DNA of 64,000 nucleotides from Thermohalobaculum sp951813525 (GTDB taxonomy: Bacteria > Pseudomonadota > Alphaproteobacteria > Rhodobacterales > Rhodobacteraceae), in assembly GCA_951813525.2 (NCBI GenBank), contig CATOTJ020000001.1, positions 620,001 through 684,000 on the forward strand, given 5' to 3'. Below, one piece after another: positions 18,775 to 27,087 of this stretch. Each line of letters opens with the position of its first letter. Positions within the stretch are counted from its first letter, which is position 1. The notes beneath the pieces were generated by a model. The model was not told where the DNA came from. It ran no database searches and saw only the letters and a program-made list of their open reading frames with translations. Both the position numbers and the translations under genes were made by a program.

Positions 18775-19236
18775 TCAGAACGGCCGGACAACAACCGCAA
18801 TCACGATAACAACCAGCAAAACCGTCGGAACCTCGTTCCAAAGCCGATAGCTTCGTCCTGATCTCGTATTTAGGTCTTGATCGAAATCCTTTCGCCAACG
18901 ACCCAGTTGATGGTGGTACCAGGTCAGAACCGATACAAAGAAAAGCTTCGCCCAGATCCATAGACTGCCCCAGTCCACAATACCTGGCGTTGACAGCAGA
19001 ATTAGACCAAATATCCAGGTCGCGATCATCGCCGGGTTCATAATCACCCGCAGCAGTTTCGCTTCCATGATTTTCAGCGTCTCGCTCAGTTCCGAGCCGA
19101 CCGCCGCGCGTTCCGCGTGATAAACAAACAATCGCGGCAGATAGAACAAACCGGCCATCCAGGCGATCACGGCCATGATGTGAAACGCTTTGGTCCAGGG
19201 ATACGCCCAAAGAAAAAGATCCTCGACCGCGGTCAT
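18775..19236 (-). CDS. hemJ: Protoporphyrinogen IX oxidase HemJ
   Basis: Membrane enzyme oxidising protoporphyrinogen IX to protoporphyrin IX in heme synthesis, used by many alphaproteobacteria in place of HemG/HemY. The 153 residues predict four membrane helices, with the conserved KAFHIMAVIAWMAGLFYLPRLF written in part as FHIMAVIAWMAGLFYLPR, LFVYHAE, MEAKLLRVIMNPAM and YHHQLGRW. The conserved His in the first block and the Lys are present. It overlaps hemE by 4 nt, pairing two late steps of heme synthesis. Confidence 0.95.
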   Translation of the reverse strand: MTAVEDLFLWAYPWTKAFHIMAVIAWMAGLFYLPRLFVYHAERAAVGSELSETLKIMEAKLLRVIMNPAMIATWIFGLILLSTPGIVDWGSLWIWAKLFFVSVLTWYHHQLGRWRKDFDQDLNTRSGRSYRLWNEVPTVLLVVIVIAVVVRPF

Positions 19237-20282
19237 CCACGGATCGCCCGCAACAATAACTCTACATTGGCCGGATCGGCGTCAGGCGTGATGCCGTGAC
19301 CCAGGTTAAAGACAAACGGGGTGCCGGACATAGCCTCGACAATGCGCCGCGTGGCCGAGGTCAATGCTTCGCCGCCCAGCACCATCAGCATCGGATCCAG
19401 ATTGCCCTGCAAAGCGATGTTTGGCGCAACAAGGCGGCGCAGATCAGGCATCGGCGCAGTTGTATCGACGCCCAAGCAATCAATCCCGGTCTCCTTCGCG
19501 AAGCGAACGGCGGACAATCCTGCGGCCCGGGGAAACCCGATGATCGGAATATCTTCATGGCGCTTGCGCAGGGCAGTCACAATTCGCAGCGTGGGCTCAA
19601 TCGCCCATCTCTGAAACTCCGCTGGTGCCAATACACCGGCCCAGCTGTCAAAGATCTTGACCACTTCTGCGCCTGCCTGAATTTGCCGCGAAAGATAGTG
19701 GATGGTGGCCTCGGTGATGCGATCGATCAGCATCTGAAAGCCTTCAGGGTCGCGATAGGCGAACCGCCGTGCAGGGCCCTGATCCGGGGTGCCGCGCCCC
19801 GCAACCATATAGGTGGCGACAGTCCAGGGTGCCCCGGCAAATCCGATAAGCGTGACGTCATTGGGCAATGATCCCGACAACCTTCCCACTGTTTCATAGA
19901 TCGGCGCCAAGGTTTCATCCACCTCGTCGGCGGGTCGCAGCCGGCCCAGCCCGGCGCGGTCGTCGATTGTCGACAACCGTGGCCCTTCGCCCTCGACGAA
20001 CCACAAATCTGCCCCCAACGCCTGGGGGATCAAGAGGATATCGGCAAACAGAATGGCCGCATCAAAGCCGAAACGGCGGATCGGCTGCAGCGTCACTTCT
20101 TCGGCCAGCTCCGGCGAATAGCACAGCTCCAAAAAGCTGCCTGCCTTCTTCCTCGTCTCTTTGTATTCCGGCAGATACCGTCCGGCCTGGCGCATAAGCC
20201 AAACAGGGGGCGGGTCGATTGATTTTCCCTGACAAAGTACGCCTATCAGCTTCTTGGTCTTCGTGCCGTCAATGGGTTGCAT
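19233..20282 (-). CDS. hemE: Uroporphyrinogen decarboxylase
   Basis: Cytosolic enzyme removing four carboxyls from uroporphyrinogen III to give coproporphyrinogen III. The 349 residues contain the diagnostic PPVWLMRQAGRYLPEY, the catalytic Asp region AAILFADILLIPQALG, GFAGAPWTVATYM, FDSWAGVLAP, and the late FNLGHGITPDADP. Length is normal. It starts at 20282 and directly borders the inferred origin, reading away from it; hemJ follows with ATGA overlap. Confidence 0.98.
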   Translation of the reverse strand: MQPIDGTKTKKLIGVLCQGKSIDPPPVWLMRQAGRYLPEYKETRKKAGSFLELCYSPELAEEVTLQPIRRFGFDAAILFADILLIPQALGADLWFVEGEGPRLSTIDDRAGLGRLRPADEVDETLAPIYETVGRLSGSLPNDVTLIGFAGAPWTVATYMVAGRGTPDQGPARRFAYRDPEGFQMLIDRITEATIHYLSRQIQAGAEVVKIFDSWAGVLAPAEFQRWAIEPTLRIVTALRKRHEDIPIIGFPRAAGLSAVRFAKETGIDCLGVDTTAPMPDLRRLVAPNIALQGNLDPMLMVLGGEALTSATRRIVEAMSGTPFVFNLGHGITPDADPANVELLLRAIRG

Positions 20283-20717
20283 AGGTATTCTTATATATAT
20301 GGTTGGGGTGGTTGGTCCTGTTGGTAACGTGGATTAACGTATCAGCCAGAGAAATTCACAGAGTTATTCACCGCTCAGATTGGCATCACGGAAGTTGTGA
20401 ACTCGGTCTTGTCCGCGATCTTACCGCTCAATGACGGAAAAACCTTTTGTTGCCAATAAGTTACAATACTTCTCAAACCTGTCACCTTTAGCGTTCCGTC
20501 TGGTGGCCGGCAGTTCCAAGCGTAACAGACTGAGTTTTCCACATCAGGTCCGGACTGCATCGTTATCCTCTCCACATGTGGATCGATCCAGAGTTGCCAA
20601 CACCAAGGTTCGAAATTCATCACTTCATCCCCATTTTCCCCATCATTCGCATGATCCGGGCTTCCCATCTCGATGTGATCGTTTCATGGTAGTGGACGCA
20701 CACACTAGGAATACCCA
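20283..20717. other. oriC: Probable chromosomal replication origin (oriC) region
   Basis: This 435-bp gap is the hemE-ppsR junction, the known oriC location in Caulobacter and several other alphaproteobacteria. Seen here: an AT run at 20288-20300; DnaA-box-like 9-mers TTATTCACC (20364-20372) and TTTTCCACA (20535-20543), each 8/9 to TTATNCACA; an inverted pair of weaker boxes on the 12-bp palindrome TCCACATGTGGA (20571-20582). Genes diverge on both sides, and parAB with two parS-like sites lies within 9 kb. A GTAAC/TTAAC pair (20324-20338) recalls CtrA half-sites but with 6-nt spacing. The region must also hold the promoters of hemE and ppsR. No coding frame is convincing. Confidence 0.75.
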
Positions 20718-21542
20718 GTGCCGCAACACCACCTCCACCTGATCTCAGACTCGACCGGGGAAACCGTCGACGCCGTCCTGCGCGCTGCCCTTGCCCGGTT
20801 CGGCGATGTCGATCACGAACTGCATGTGACTGTGTTTGTCCGCAATCAGGCAGATATAGACCGGGCGTTTCAGATGGTCGATCGCGACCCCGGGCTTGTC
20901 ATCTACACTTTGGCCGATCCGCAATTGCAAACATATCTGATCGAAGCAGCGACAAAGGCCGATGTCCCATCCGTGCCGATCCTTGATCCTGTTATCAAGG
21001 CGCTTTCGGATCATCTGGGCATCGAGGCGCAAGAAAGACCGGGGATGCAGCACAGGATCACCTCGGACTATTTCGAGCGGATCGCTGCCCTTGATTTTGC
21101 GATCAGCTATGATGACGGCGCCCTTGGCGACCGCTTGATGCAGGCCGATGTGATCCTGACCGGTGTTTCCAGATCATCGAAAACGCCGACTTGTATCTAT
21201 CTCGCCCATCGCGGCGTCAAAGCTGCCAACATCCCGTTGGTCCCGAATACGCAGCCTGATCCAGCGTTTCTGAACGCCCTGGCCGAAGGTGTGCCGGCGG
21301 TTGGGCTGACCGCCAGTCCGGCGCGCCTCAGCCAGATACGGTCGCAGCGACTTGAAACGCTGGGGTCGACCCATACCGCCGACTACGCCGAGATCGACAC
21401 AATCCGGGCGGAAGTCGCCGATGCACGCCTGTTTTTCGAGCGCCATGCCATTCCGGTCATCGATGTGACACGCCGGTCGATCGAAGAAACCGCCGCTGAA
21501 ATTCTGGCGATTTTGCGTGCTCGGAATACCGAAAAGCCATGA
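20718..21542 (+). CDS. ppsR: Pyruvate, phosphate dikinase regulatory protein / bifunctional kinase-pyrophosphorylase (DUF299)
   Basis: Switches PPDK or PEP synthase off and on by ADP-dependent phosphorylation and phosphate-dependent removal. The 274 residues show LHLISDSTGETVDAV at the N-terminus, the P-loop-like GVSRSSKTPTCIYLAHRG near the middle, ANIPLVP, and GLTASPARLSQIRSQRL. The start is GTG at 20718 with TAGGAA upstream. No Met start is available before the conserved LHL block. It is the first plus-strand gene after the origin, and its stop overlaps maf by 4 nt. Confidence 0.96.
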   Translation: MPQHHLHLISDSTGETVDAVLRAALARFGDVDHELHVTVFVRNQADIDRAFQMVDRDPGLVIYTLADPQLQTYLIEAATKADVPSVPILDPVIKALSDHLGIEAQERPGMQHRITSDYFERIAALDFAISYDDGALGDRLMQADVILTGVSRSSKTPTCIYLAHRGVKAANIPLVPNTQPDPAFLNALAEGVPAVGLTASPARLSQIRSQRLETLGSTHTADYAEIDTIRAEVADARLFFERHAIPVIDVTRRSIEETAAEILAILRARNTEKP

Positions 21543-22135
21543 CCGACCTTATCCTGGCCAGCGCCAGTACCCCCCGCGCCTCGATGCTGCGCGCGGCCGG
21601 GGTTCGCTTTCGCGCTGTTCCCGCCGATATTGACGAAGCAGCGATCAAGAATGCCGGAGTGGCGGTGGGCCATGCGCCGAACCGCATCGCCACTGACATC
21701 GCCGCCGTCAAGGCCCGGCATATTCTCGCCGGTCATCCTGGTGCGACGGTCCTTGGGTCTGATCAGATCCTGGTCCATCGCGGGCGGCTCTTTTCAAAAC
21801 CGGACAGCTTGGGCGAAGCCAGAAACCACCTGTCTCAGCTTCGCGGCGACAGCCACCAACTGGTTTCGGCGGCGGCGCTCGTTACCGGCGACGGCCCTGA
21901 CTGGACTGCGGTCCAACAGGTCACCATGACCATGCGGCCCTTCACCGACCGATTTCTTGATGACTATCTCGATCAGATCGGCGACCGGGCCCTCACCTCG
22001 GTCGGATGCTATCATCTTGAAGGTCTCGGGGCGCAAATGTTCACCTCGATCGACGGCGACTATTTTGCCGTTCTGGGCCTTCCCTTGCTTCCGGTCTTGC
22101 AGGCCTTGCGCGAAACAGGAATTTTAACCCAATGA
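21539..22135 (+). CDS. maf: Maf-family nucleoside triphosphate pyrophosphatase
   Basis: Hydrolyses non-canonical or excess nucleoside triphosphates to monophosphates. The 198 residues start with LILASASTPRASMLRAAG (family motif S.sp.R..lL), followed by KARHILAGHPGATVLGSDQILV containing the catalytic Asp, LRGDSHQLVSAA, and GCYHLEGLGAQMFTSIDGDYF. ATGA overlaps join it to ppsR and coaE. In many relatives aroE stands between maf and coaE; here it is absent. Confidence 0.95.
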   Translation: MTDLILASASTPRASMLRAAGVRFRAVPADIDEAAIKNAGVAVGHAPNRIATDIAAVKARHILAGHPGATVLGSDQILVHRGRLFSKPDSLGEARNHLSQLRGDSHQLVSAAALVTGDGPDWTAVQQVTMTMRPFTDRFLDDYLDQIGDRALTSVGCYHLEGLGAQMFTSIDGDYFAVLGLPLLPVLQALRETGILTQ

Positions 22136-22743
22136 GTGACCCTGAAATGCTCCTTGTCGCGCTGACCGGTTCGATCGGCATGGGCAAGTCAACAACTGCA
22201 AAGATGTTCTCTGATGCAGGCATACCGGTTTGGGACGCCGACGCAGCGGTCCATGACCTCTATGACGCGGGCGGCGCCGGTGCAGCACGGATCGCCGAAA
22301 TGGTGCCAGATGCCGTAACCGACCAAGGCGTTGACCGGGGCAAATTGCGCGCTGCGGTCCTGGGCGACAAATCACTGCTCTCCAAGATCGAATCCGCTAT
22401 CCATCCACTAGTGGGTCAGGACCGCGCCGCATTTCTGAAGAAGGCGCGCGATGACGGCCATCCGATTGCCATCTGCGATATTCCACTGTTGTTCGAAACC
22501 GGCGGCAATCGGGGATTCGACCGCGTCGTTGTGGTAACGGCCCCGGCCGATATCCAGCGCACCCGCGTTTTGGAGCGCCCCGGCATGACCGCCGAGGCGT
22601 TCGAGGCGATTCTTGCAAAACAGGTCCCCGATGCCAAAAAACGGGCCCAAGCCGACCATATTGTCGATACATCCCTCGGATTGGACCATGCCCGTGCACA
22701 AGTTGCCGACATCATTGCCCAGCTAAAGGCCGAACATGCGTGA
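22132..22743 (+). CDS. coaE: Dephospho-CoA kinase
   Basis: Last step of coenzyme A synthesis: phosphorylates the 3'-OH of dephospho-CoA. The 203 residues contain the P-loop GSIGMGKSTTAKMF, VWDADAAVHDLY, IHPLV, DIPLLFETGG and VVTAPADIQRTRVLERPG. Length is normal. It overlaps maf by 4 nt and dnaQ by 8 nt, so it is part of a tight ppsR-maf-coaE-dnaQ operon reading away from the origin. Confidence 0.97.
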   Translation: MSDPEMLLVALTGSIGMGKSTTAKMFSDAGIPVWDADAAVHDLYDAGGAGAARIAEMVPDAVTDQGVDRGKLRAAVLGDKSLLSKIESAIHPLVGQDRAAFLKKARDDGHPIAICDIPLLFETGGNRGFDRVVVVTAPADIQRTRVLERPGMTAEAFEAILAKQVPDAKKRAQADHIVDTSLGLDHARAQVADIIAQLKAEHA

Positions 22744-23422
22744 AATTGTAATGGACACGGAAACAACCGGGCTCGAAGCCAGAGGCGGCGACCGGATTGT
22801 CGAGATCGGCGGTGTCGAGTTGATCAATCACCTGCCGACAGGGCGCAGCTATCACCAATACATTAATCCGGAACGCCCGATGCCGCGCGAGGCATTTGAA
22901 ATCCATGGTCTTGGGGACGATTTCCTGCGCGACAAACCCGTCTTTACGCGCATTGCCGACGATTTTCTGGCGTTCATCGCCGATGCCAAGCTGGTGATCC
23001 ACAATGCCAGTTTCGACATGGCCTTTCTGAACGCCGAACTGGCGCGCATCAATTATCCGCCCTTGCCGATCGACAGGGCAATCGATACGCTGGAAATCGC
23101 CCGTCGAAAGTATCCCGGGGCGCAAGCTTCACTGGATGCGCTTTGCAAACGCTTCGCTGTCGACAATTCGGCCCGTGAAAAGCACGGCGCATTGCTGGAC
23201 AGCGAGATTCTGGCCGAGGTTTATCTCGAACTGCTTGGCGGGCGGCAACAAGGCCTGATCCTTTCCGCCGAGGCCGAGACCAAGACGAAAACCGAAGAAT
23301 CTGTGGATTGGCAAGCCCCGCCCCGCCCCCGCCCATTGTCGCCGCGCTTGACCGAGCAGGAGGCAGCCGCCCATCAGGACTTTGTCGCCGAACTCGGCGA
23401 AGACGCGATCTGGCAGCGCTAG
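22736..23422 (+). CDS. dnaQ: DNA polymerase III subunit epsilon (3'-5' proofreading exonuclease)
   Basis: Proofreading subunit of the replicative polymerase. The 228 residues hold ExoI (VMDTETTGLEA), ExoII (HNASFDMAFLNAEL) and ExoIII (HGALLDSEILAEVYLEL) with the DEDDh catalytic residues, including His in REKHGALLD. The low-complexity PRPRPLSPRLTEQE stretch links to the polymerase-binding tail. It is last in its operon. The 131 bp to the next gene have no obvious terminator. Confidence 0.97.
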   Translation: MREIVMDTETTGLEARGGDRIVEIGGVELINHLPTGRSYHQYINPERPMPREAFEIHGLGDDFLRDKPVFTRIADDFLAFIADAKLVIHNASFDMAFLNAELARINYPPLPIDRAIDTLEIARRKYPGAQASLDALCKRFAVDNSAREKHGALLDSEILAEVYLELLGGRQQGLILSAEAETKTKTEESVDWQAPPRPRPLSPRLTEQEAAAHQDFVAELGEDAIWQR

Positions 23423-23553
23423 GCTGCCACGATCAGGCGTTACGCTGCCCAATCGCTCCCCGGATATTGGTCCTGCCGGTCTTGGACAGCCTGGTCCAAC
23501 CGTGCTACCGCGCCCGCGATCACTCTAAGCAGTGCCAAACCAAAGGATCGTCG

Positions 23554-24978
23554 ATGTCCGTTGCCGAGCAAACCTTCACCACTGGTTCAGAAGACGTAAA
23601 AGTAGCCGAACTGATCGCCCGTGCCCGAACGGCGATGCTGGCCTTTGAAAATCACGACCAAGCCCGTGTCGACGAGGCCGTCACCGCGCTCGCCTGGTCG
23701 ATCTACAAGCCGGAAAATGCGAAGATGCTTGCCGAACTGGCGGTGCAGGACACCGGTCTCGGCAATGTCAGTTCGAAGATCACCAAAAACACCCGCAAGA
23801 CATTCGGGACTTTGCGCGATCTGATGCGCGCCCGCACCGTCGGCGTGATTGAAGAAGACCCGGCCCGCGGCCTTGTGAAATACGGCAAACCTGTCGGCGT
23901 TGTCGGGGCGGTCTGTCCGTCAACCAATCCGGCAGCCACGCCGGTGAACAAGGCGATGATGGCGCTTAAGGGCGGCAACGCCGTGGTCATCGCACCCTCG
24001 CCCGCCGGGGCGGCGACGACTGCGACAACGGTTGATCTGATGCGCGCTGAGCTTGCGAAGACAGGTCATCCGCAGGACCTGGTTCAGATCCTTCCCGGCC
24101 CGATTTCAAAAAACATGACACAGGAATTGATGAACCAGTGCGATCTGGCCGTGGTCACCGGTTCGCAGAACAACGTCAAACGCGCCATGCAATCCGGCAC
24201 GGTCGCGATCGGCGTCGGCGCGGGCAATGTGCCGGTCATCATCGATTCCACCGCCGATCTGGATGACGCGGCACAAAAGATCACCGCATCAAAGATTTTC
24301 GACAATGCGACGTCCTGCTCCTCGGAAAACGCCGTGATCATTCTGGATGACGTCTACGAGGACGCAATCGTCGCCCTGGAACGCGCGGGGGGCTGGCGAT
24401 GTTCACTTGCTGAAAAGGCAAGCGTTGAAGACACGCTTTGGGTGAAAGGCAATCTAAATCGCCATGTCATCGCCAAGGATGCCGATGTCACCGCCGATGT
24501 GATGGGCCTGCCGGACGAGGCCAAATCGCGCAAGTTCTTCATGGTTGAAGAGGCGGAAGTCGGTGGAAAACATGGCTTTGCCGACGAAAAACTGTCCCTG
24601 GTTCTCACTGTGTATCGCGCCAAGGATTTCGCCGATGCCAAGTCGATCACGACCCGCATCCTGAACGTGACGGGCAAGGGTCATTCCGCGGGCATCCACA
24701 CGGCGAATATGGACCATGCGCGCGATCTTGCCGCCGAAACGGATGTCGTGCGGATTTTGGTCAATCAGGCGCACACATTCGGCAATGGCGGCAGCTTCGA
24801 TAATTGCCTGCCCTTCACGCTGTCGATGGGCGGCGGCACCTGGGCCGGAAACACGATTTCCGAAAACCTCAACTACAGCCACTTCATCAACATTACCCAC
24901 CTCGTAACAACGATCGCTGAAGACAAGCCCAGCGAAGAGGCCCTCTTCGGAAATCACTGGGCCAAATACGGAAAATAG
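23554..24978 (+). CDS. sauS: CoA-acylating aldehyde dehydrogenase, sulfoacetaldehyde dehydrogenase (SauS)-like
   Basis: NAD(P)-linked enzyme interconverting an aldehyde plus CoA and an acyl-CoA. The 474 residues carry the acylating-ALDH pattern: GVVGAVCPSTNPAATPVNK near residues 114-132, GSQNNVKRAMQSG, VGAGNVPVIID, and catalytic Cys255 in NATSCSSENA. The C-terminal ISENLNYSHFINITHL block is one I associate with sulfoacetaldehyde dehydrogenase (acylating) and its relatives. Start ATG at 23554 follows AAAGGA; a longer frame reaches back into dnaQ but is not needed. It is followed after 24 bp by genes for a two-subunit acyl-CoA synthetase, so the product is probably turned into acid and ATP, or the reverse. 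Substrate identity is inference; no xsc or sulfonate transporter gene lies nearby. Confidence 0.8.
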   Translation: MSVAEQTFTTGSEDVKVAELIARARTAMLAFENHDQARVDEAVTALAWSIYKPENAKMLAELAVQDTGLGNVSSKITKNTRKTFGTLRDLMRARTVGVIEEDPARGLVKYGKPVGVVGAVCPSTNPAATPVNKAMMALKGGNAVVIAPSPAGAATTATTVDLMRAELAKTGHPQDLVQILPGPISKNMTQELMNQCDLAVVTGSQNNVKRAMQSGTVAIGVGAGNVPVIIDSTADLDDAAQKITASKIFDNATSCSSENAVIILDDVYEDAIVALERAGGWRCSLAEKASVEDTLWVKGNLNRHVIAKDADVTADVMGLPDEAKSRKFFMVEEAEVGGKHGFADEKLSLVLTVYRAKDFADAKSITTRILNVTGKGHSAGIHTANMDHARDLAAETDVVRILVNQAHTFGNGGSFDNCLPFTLSMGGGTWAGNTISENLNYSHFINITHLVTTIAEDKPSEEALFGNHWAKYGK

Positions 24979-25002
24979 GCCCGCGCGGGCTAAGGATCTC
25001 CC

Positions 25003-26127
25003 ATGAACTTTGAAGAATTTGCCGCCAAACCGCTGCTGGCTGCTGGCGGCATCGCAGTTCCGCCATCGCGTCTTGTGTTCACGTCCGAAGACGCTGCCGC
25101 CGCCGCTGCCGAGATTGGCCCATGCGTGGTCAAGGCCCAGGTGCCAACCGGCAAACGCGGGAAAGCAGGCGGAATTCAGTTGGCCGCGACGCCCGAGCAG
25201 GCCCGAGCCCACGCCGACACAATCCTCGGCATGGAGATCGGCGGGCATGTGGTCGAAAAACTGCTGATCGAAGGGCAAGTCGCGATCGCCCGAGAACTTT
25301 ACGCGGCGATCCTGAACGATGGTCAGACCTGCGGTCCGGTTGTGCTGTTTTCGCCACTTGGCGGCATGGATGTTGAAGAGGCCGCGGAACAAGATCCCAA
25401 TGCCATGCGGCGCCTGCCTGTCGATATTCATCAGGGCCTGGACAGCGCCCGGGCCGCTACACTTCTTGACGGTCTTGATCTCGACGAAAACCGTGCGGCG
25501 ATCGCCGAAACGCTGGTCAAACTCTATGACATTTACCGCGCCCGCGACGGCGAGCTGTTGGAGATCAATCCGCTTGTGCTGACGAAGACCGGCGATGTGA
25601 TTGCGCTCGATTGCAAGTTCACGCTTTGCGACAGCTCGCTGGCGCGCCAGGGTGAAATAGCGGGCAACGGGACGCCGGATAAGCAGACGAATATCGAAGC
25701 CGAGGCTGCTGACGCCGGTCTGAAATATATTGAACTCGGCGGATCGGTCGGCGTGCTGGCGAATGGGGCGGGCCTGACCATGACCACGATGGACGCGATC
25801 ACCCATTATGGCGGCAGCCCGTCCAATTTCCTCGAAATCGGGGGCGAGGCCTATACCAAGTCGGAAACCGCACTTCGGATCCTTCTGAAGAACCCGAACA
25901 TCAAGGCGTTGCTCGTTAATTTCTGTGGGGCGTTTGCCCGCACCGATGTCATGGCGGGCGGCGTCGTCGAGGCCTGGAAGAAAGTGCAGCCCGACATCCC
26001 CGTCTTTTTCACCATTCATGGGACGGGCGAGGACGAAGCCGTCGCTCTGGTCCGCGACGAATTGGGGATCGATCCTTTCGATTTGATGGACGATGCCGTG
26101 AAAGCGGCCGTGGAGGCAGCACGATGA
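25003..26127 (+). CDS. SucC-like acyl-CoA synthetase (ADP-forming) beta subunit
   Basis: ATP-grasp subunit of a nucleoside-diphosphate-forming acyl-CoA ligase. The 374 residues begin MNFEEFAAKPLLAAGGI (family: lhEyqaK.lL...Gi), then VVKAQVPTGKRGKAGGI, the VEINPLV-equivalent LLEINPLVL, ALDCKF, and a ligase domain with ANGAGLTMTTMDAI and NFLEIGGEA. It is shorter than ordinary SucC (about 390) and sits away from the TCA-cycle genes, next to an acylating aldehyde dehydrogenase. Malate-CoA ligase or sulfoacetate-CoA ligase subunits are the closest known alternatives to succinyl-CoA synthetase. It shares ATGA with the alpha-subunit gene. Confidence 0.85.
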   Translation: MNFEEFAAKPLLAAGGIAVPPSRLVFTSEDAAAAAAEIGPCVVKAQVPTGKRGKAGGIQLAATPEQARAHADTILGMEIGGHVVEKLLIEGQVAIARELYAAILNDGQTCGPVVLFSPLGGMDVEEAAEQDPNAMRRLPVDIHQGLDSARAATLLDGLDLDENRAAIAETLVKLYDIYRARDGELLEINPLVLTKTGDVIALDCKFTLCDSSLARQGEIAGNGTPDKQTNIEAEAADAGLKYIELGGSVGVLANGAGLTMTTMDAITHYGGSPSNFLEIGGEAYTKSETALRILLKNPNIKALLVNFCGAFARTDVMAGGVVEAWKKVQPDIPVFFTIHGTGEDEAVALVRDELGIDPFDLMDDAVKAAVEAAR

Positions 26128-26987
26128 TCCCGCGCAAAAGCCATCGCATCCTGGTTCAGGGCATCACCGGCAAACAGGGCACGTTCTGGGCCGAAAAAAT
26201 GATCGAATACGGCGCCCAGGTCACCGGCGGCGTCAATCCGAAGAAGGCCGGAACCCAGCATTTGGGTGTTCCGGTCGTTGCCAGGGCAACGGACATGGCC
26301 GGTGAGTTCGATGTCGCCGTGATGTTCATCCCGCCCATGGCCGCAAAGGCCGCCGCGATCGATGCGTGCGAGGCGGGTGCAAAGCTTCTGGTGTGCTTGA
26401 CCGAACACATTCCATCCCACGACGTCATGGAAATGCACGCCGCGGCGCGCACAAATGGCACCCGGATTGTCGGCCCCAATACGGCCGGGATCGTGGTTCC
26501 GGGAGAGACCTTTATCGGCATTCTTCCGGCATTCAATGACCGGGTTTTCAAACCCGGCCGGATCGGCGTCATCTCTCGGTCAGGATCTTTGGGAACGCTG
26601 ATCAGCCTGAATCTGGTCCAGAATGGCATGGGCCAATCGGTGGTCTATGGTGTCGGCGGCGACCCGATGATCGGCACCACAACGCGCGAAGCACTGGAAA
26701 TGCTGGACGCCGACCCCGGCACGGATGCGATCGCAATCTGCGGCGAGATCGGTGGTTCTGCCGAAGAAGATGCTGCCGCCTATGCCGCTGGCATGTCTAA
26801 GCCGGTCGCTGCATTTATCGCGGGCCGGGCCTCGCCACCGGGCAAAAAGATGGGCCATGCGGGCGCCATCGTTTCGGGTGGAAAGGGTGACTATGCGTCG
26901 AAACGCCGGGCGCTGGAGGCCGCGGGCGTCGCTGTCGCCGATGTCCCCAGCCAGTTGCCGGGAATGCTGTCCGCCAGGCTGTCTTAA
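26124..26987 (+). CDS. SucD-like acyl-CoA synthetase (ADP-forming) alpha subunit
   Basis: CoA-binding subunit carrying the phosphohistidine. The 287 residues show ILVQGITGKQGTFW (Rossmann CoA site), VTGGVNPKKAG, LLVCLTEHIPSHDVM, RIVGPNTAGIV, GRIGVISRSGSLGT, GVGGDPMIGTT and the phospho-His245 motif KKMGHAGAIVSGGKG. All catalytic features are intact. With the upstream beta subunit and acylating aldehyde dehydrogenase it would let the cell gain ATP by oxidising an aldehyde through its acyl-CoA, or reduce an acid at the cost of ATP. The direction is not visible from sequence. Confidence 0.88.
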   Translation: MIPRKSHRILVQGITGKQGTFWAEKMIEYGAQVTGGVNPKKAGTQHLGVPVVARATDMAGEFDVAVMFIPPMAAKAAAIDACEAGAKLLVCLTEHIPSHDVMEMHAAARTNGTRIVGPNTAGIVVPGETFIGILPAFNDRVFKPGRIGVISRSGSLGTLISLNLVQNGMGQSVVYGVGGDPMIGTTTREALEMLDADPGTDAIAICGEIGGSAEEDAAAYAAGMSKPVAAFIAGRASPPGKKMGHAGAIVSGGKGDYASKRRALEAAGVAVADVPSQLPGMLSARLS

Positions 26988-27030
26988 ATCGGGCTTTCCC
27001 GGGCCCGGACCGTCGCGACGATCGAACCAA

Positions 27031-27056
27031 AAAGGCCGCCTTTAGGGGCGGCCTTT
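27031..27056. terminator. Bidirectional intrinsic terminator between the acyl-CoA synthetase operon and lon
   Basis: A perfect 10-bp stem (27031-27040 with 27047-27056) with a 6-nt loop. A-rich on the left and T-rich on the right, it can end transcripts arriving from both converging operons. Confidence 0.88.
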
Positions 27057-27087
27057 GTTCTATTGGCGGCATCGTTGCCGTCGCTAT

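Noticed and set aside
20324..20338. CtrA box in the origin region
   Set aside because: The two half-sites GTAA and TTAA are 6 nt apart instead of 7, and one base deviates; too weak to call.
24454..26019. Minus-strand frame of 521 codons opposite the aldehyde dehydrogenase and SucC-like genes
   Set aside because: It spans two genes with intact catalytic motifs on the other strand and shows no family signature itself.
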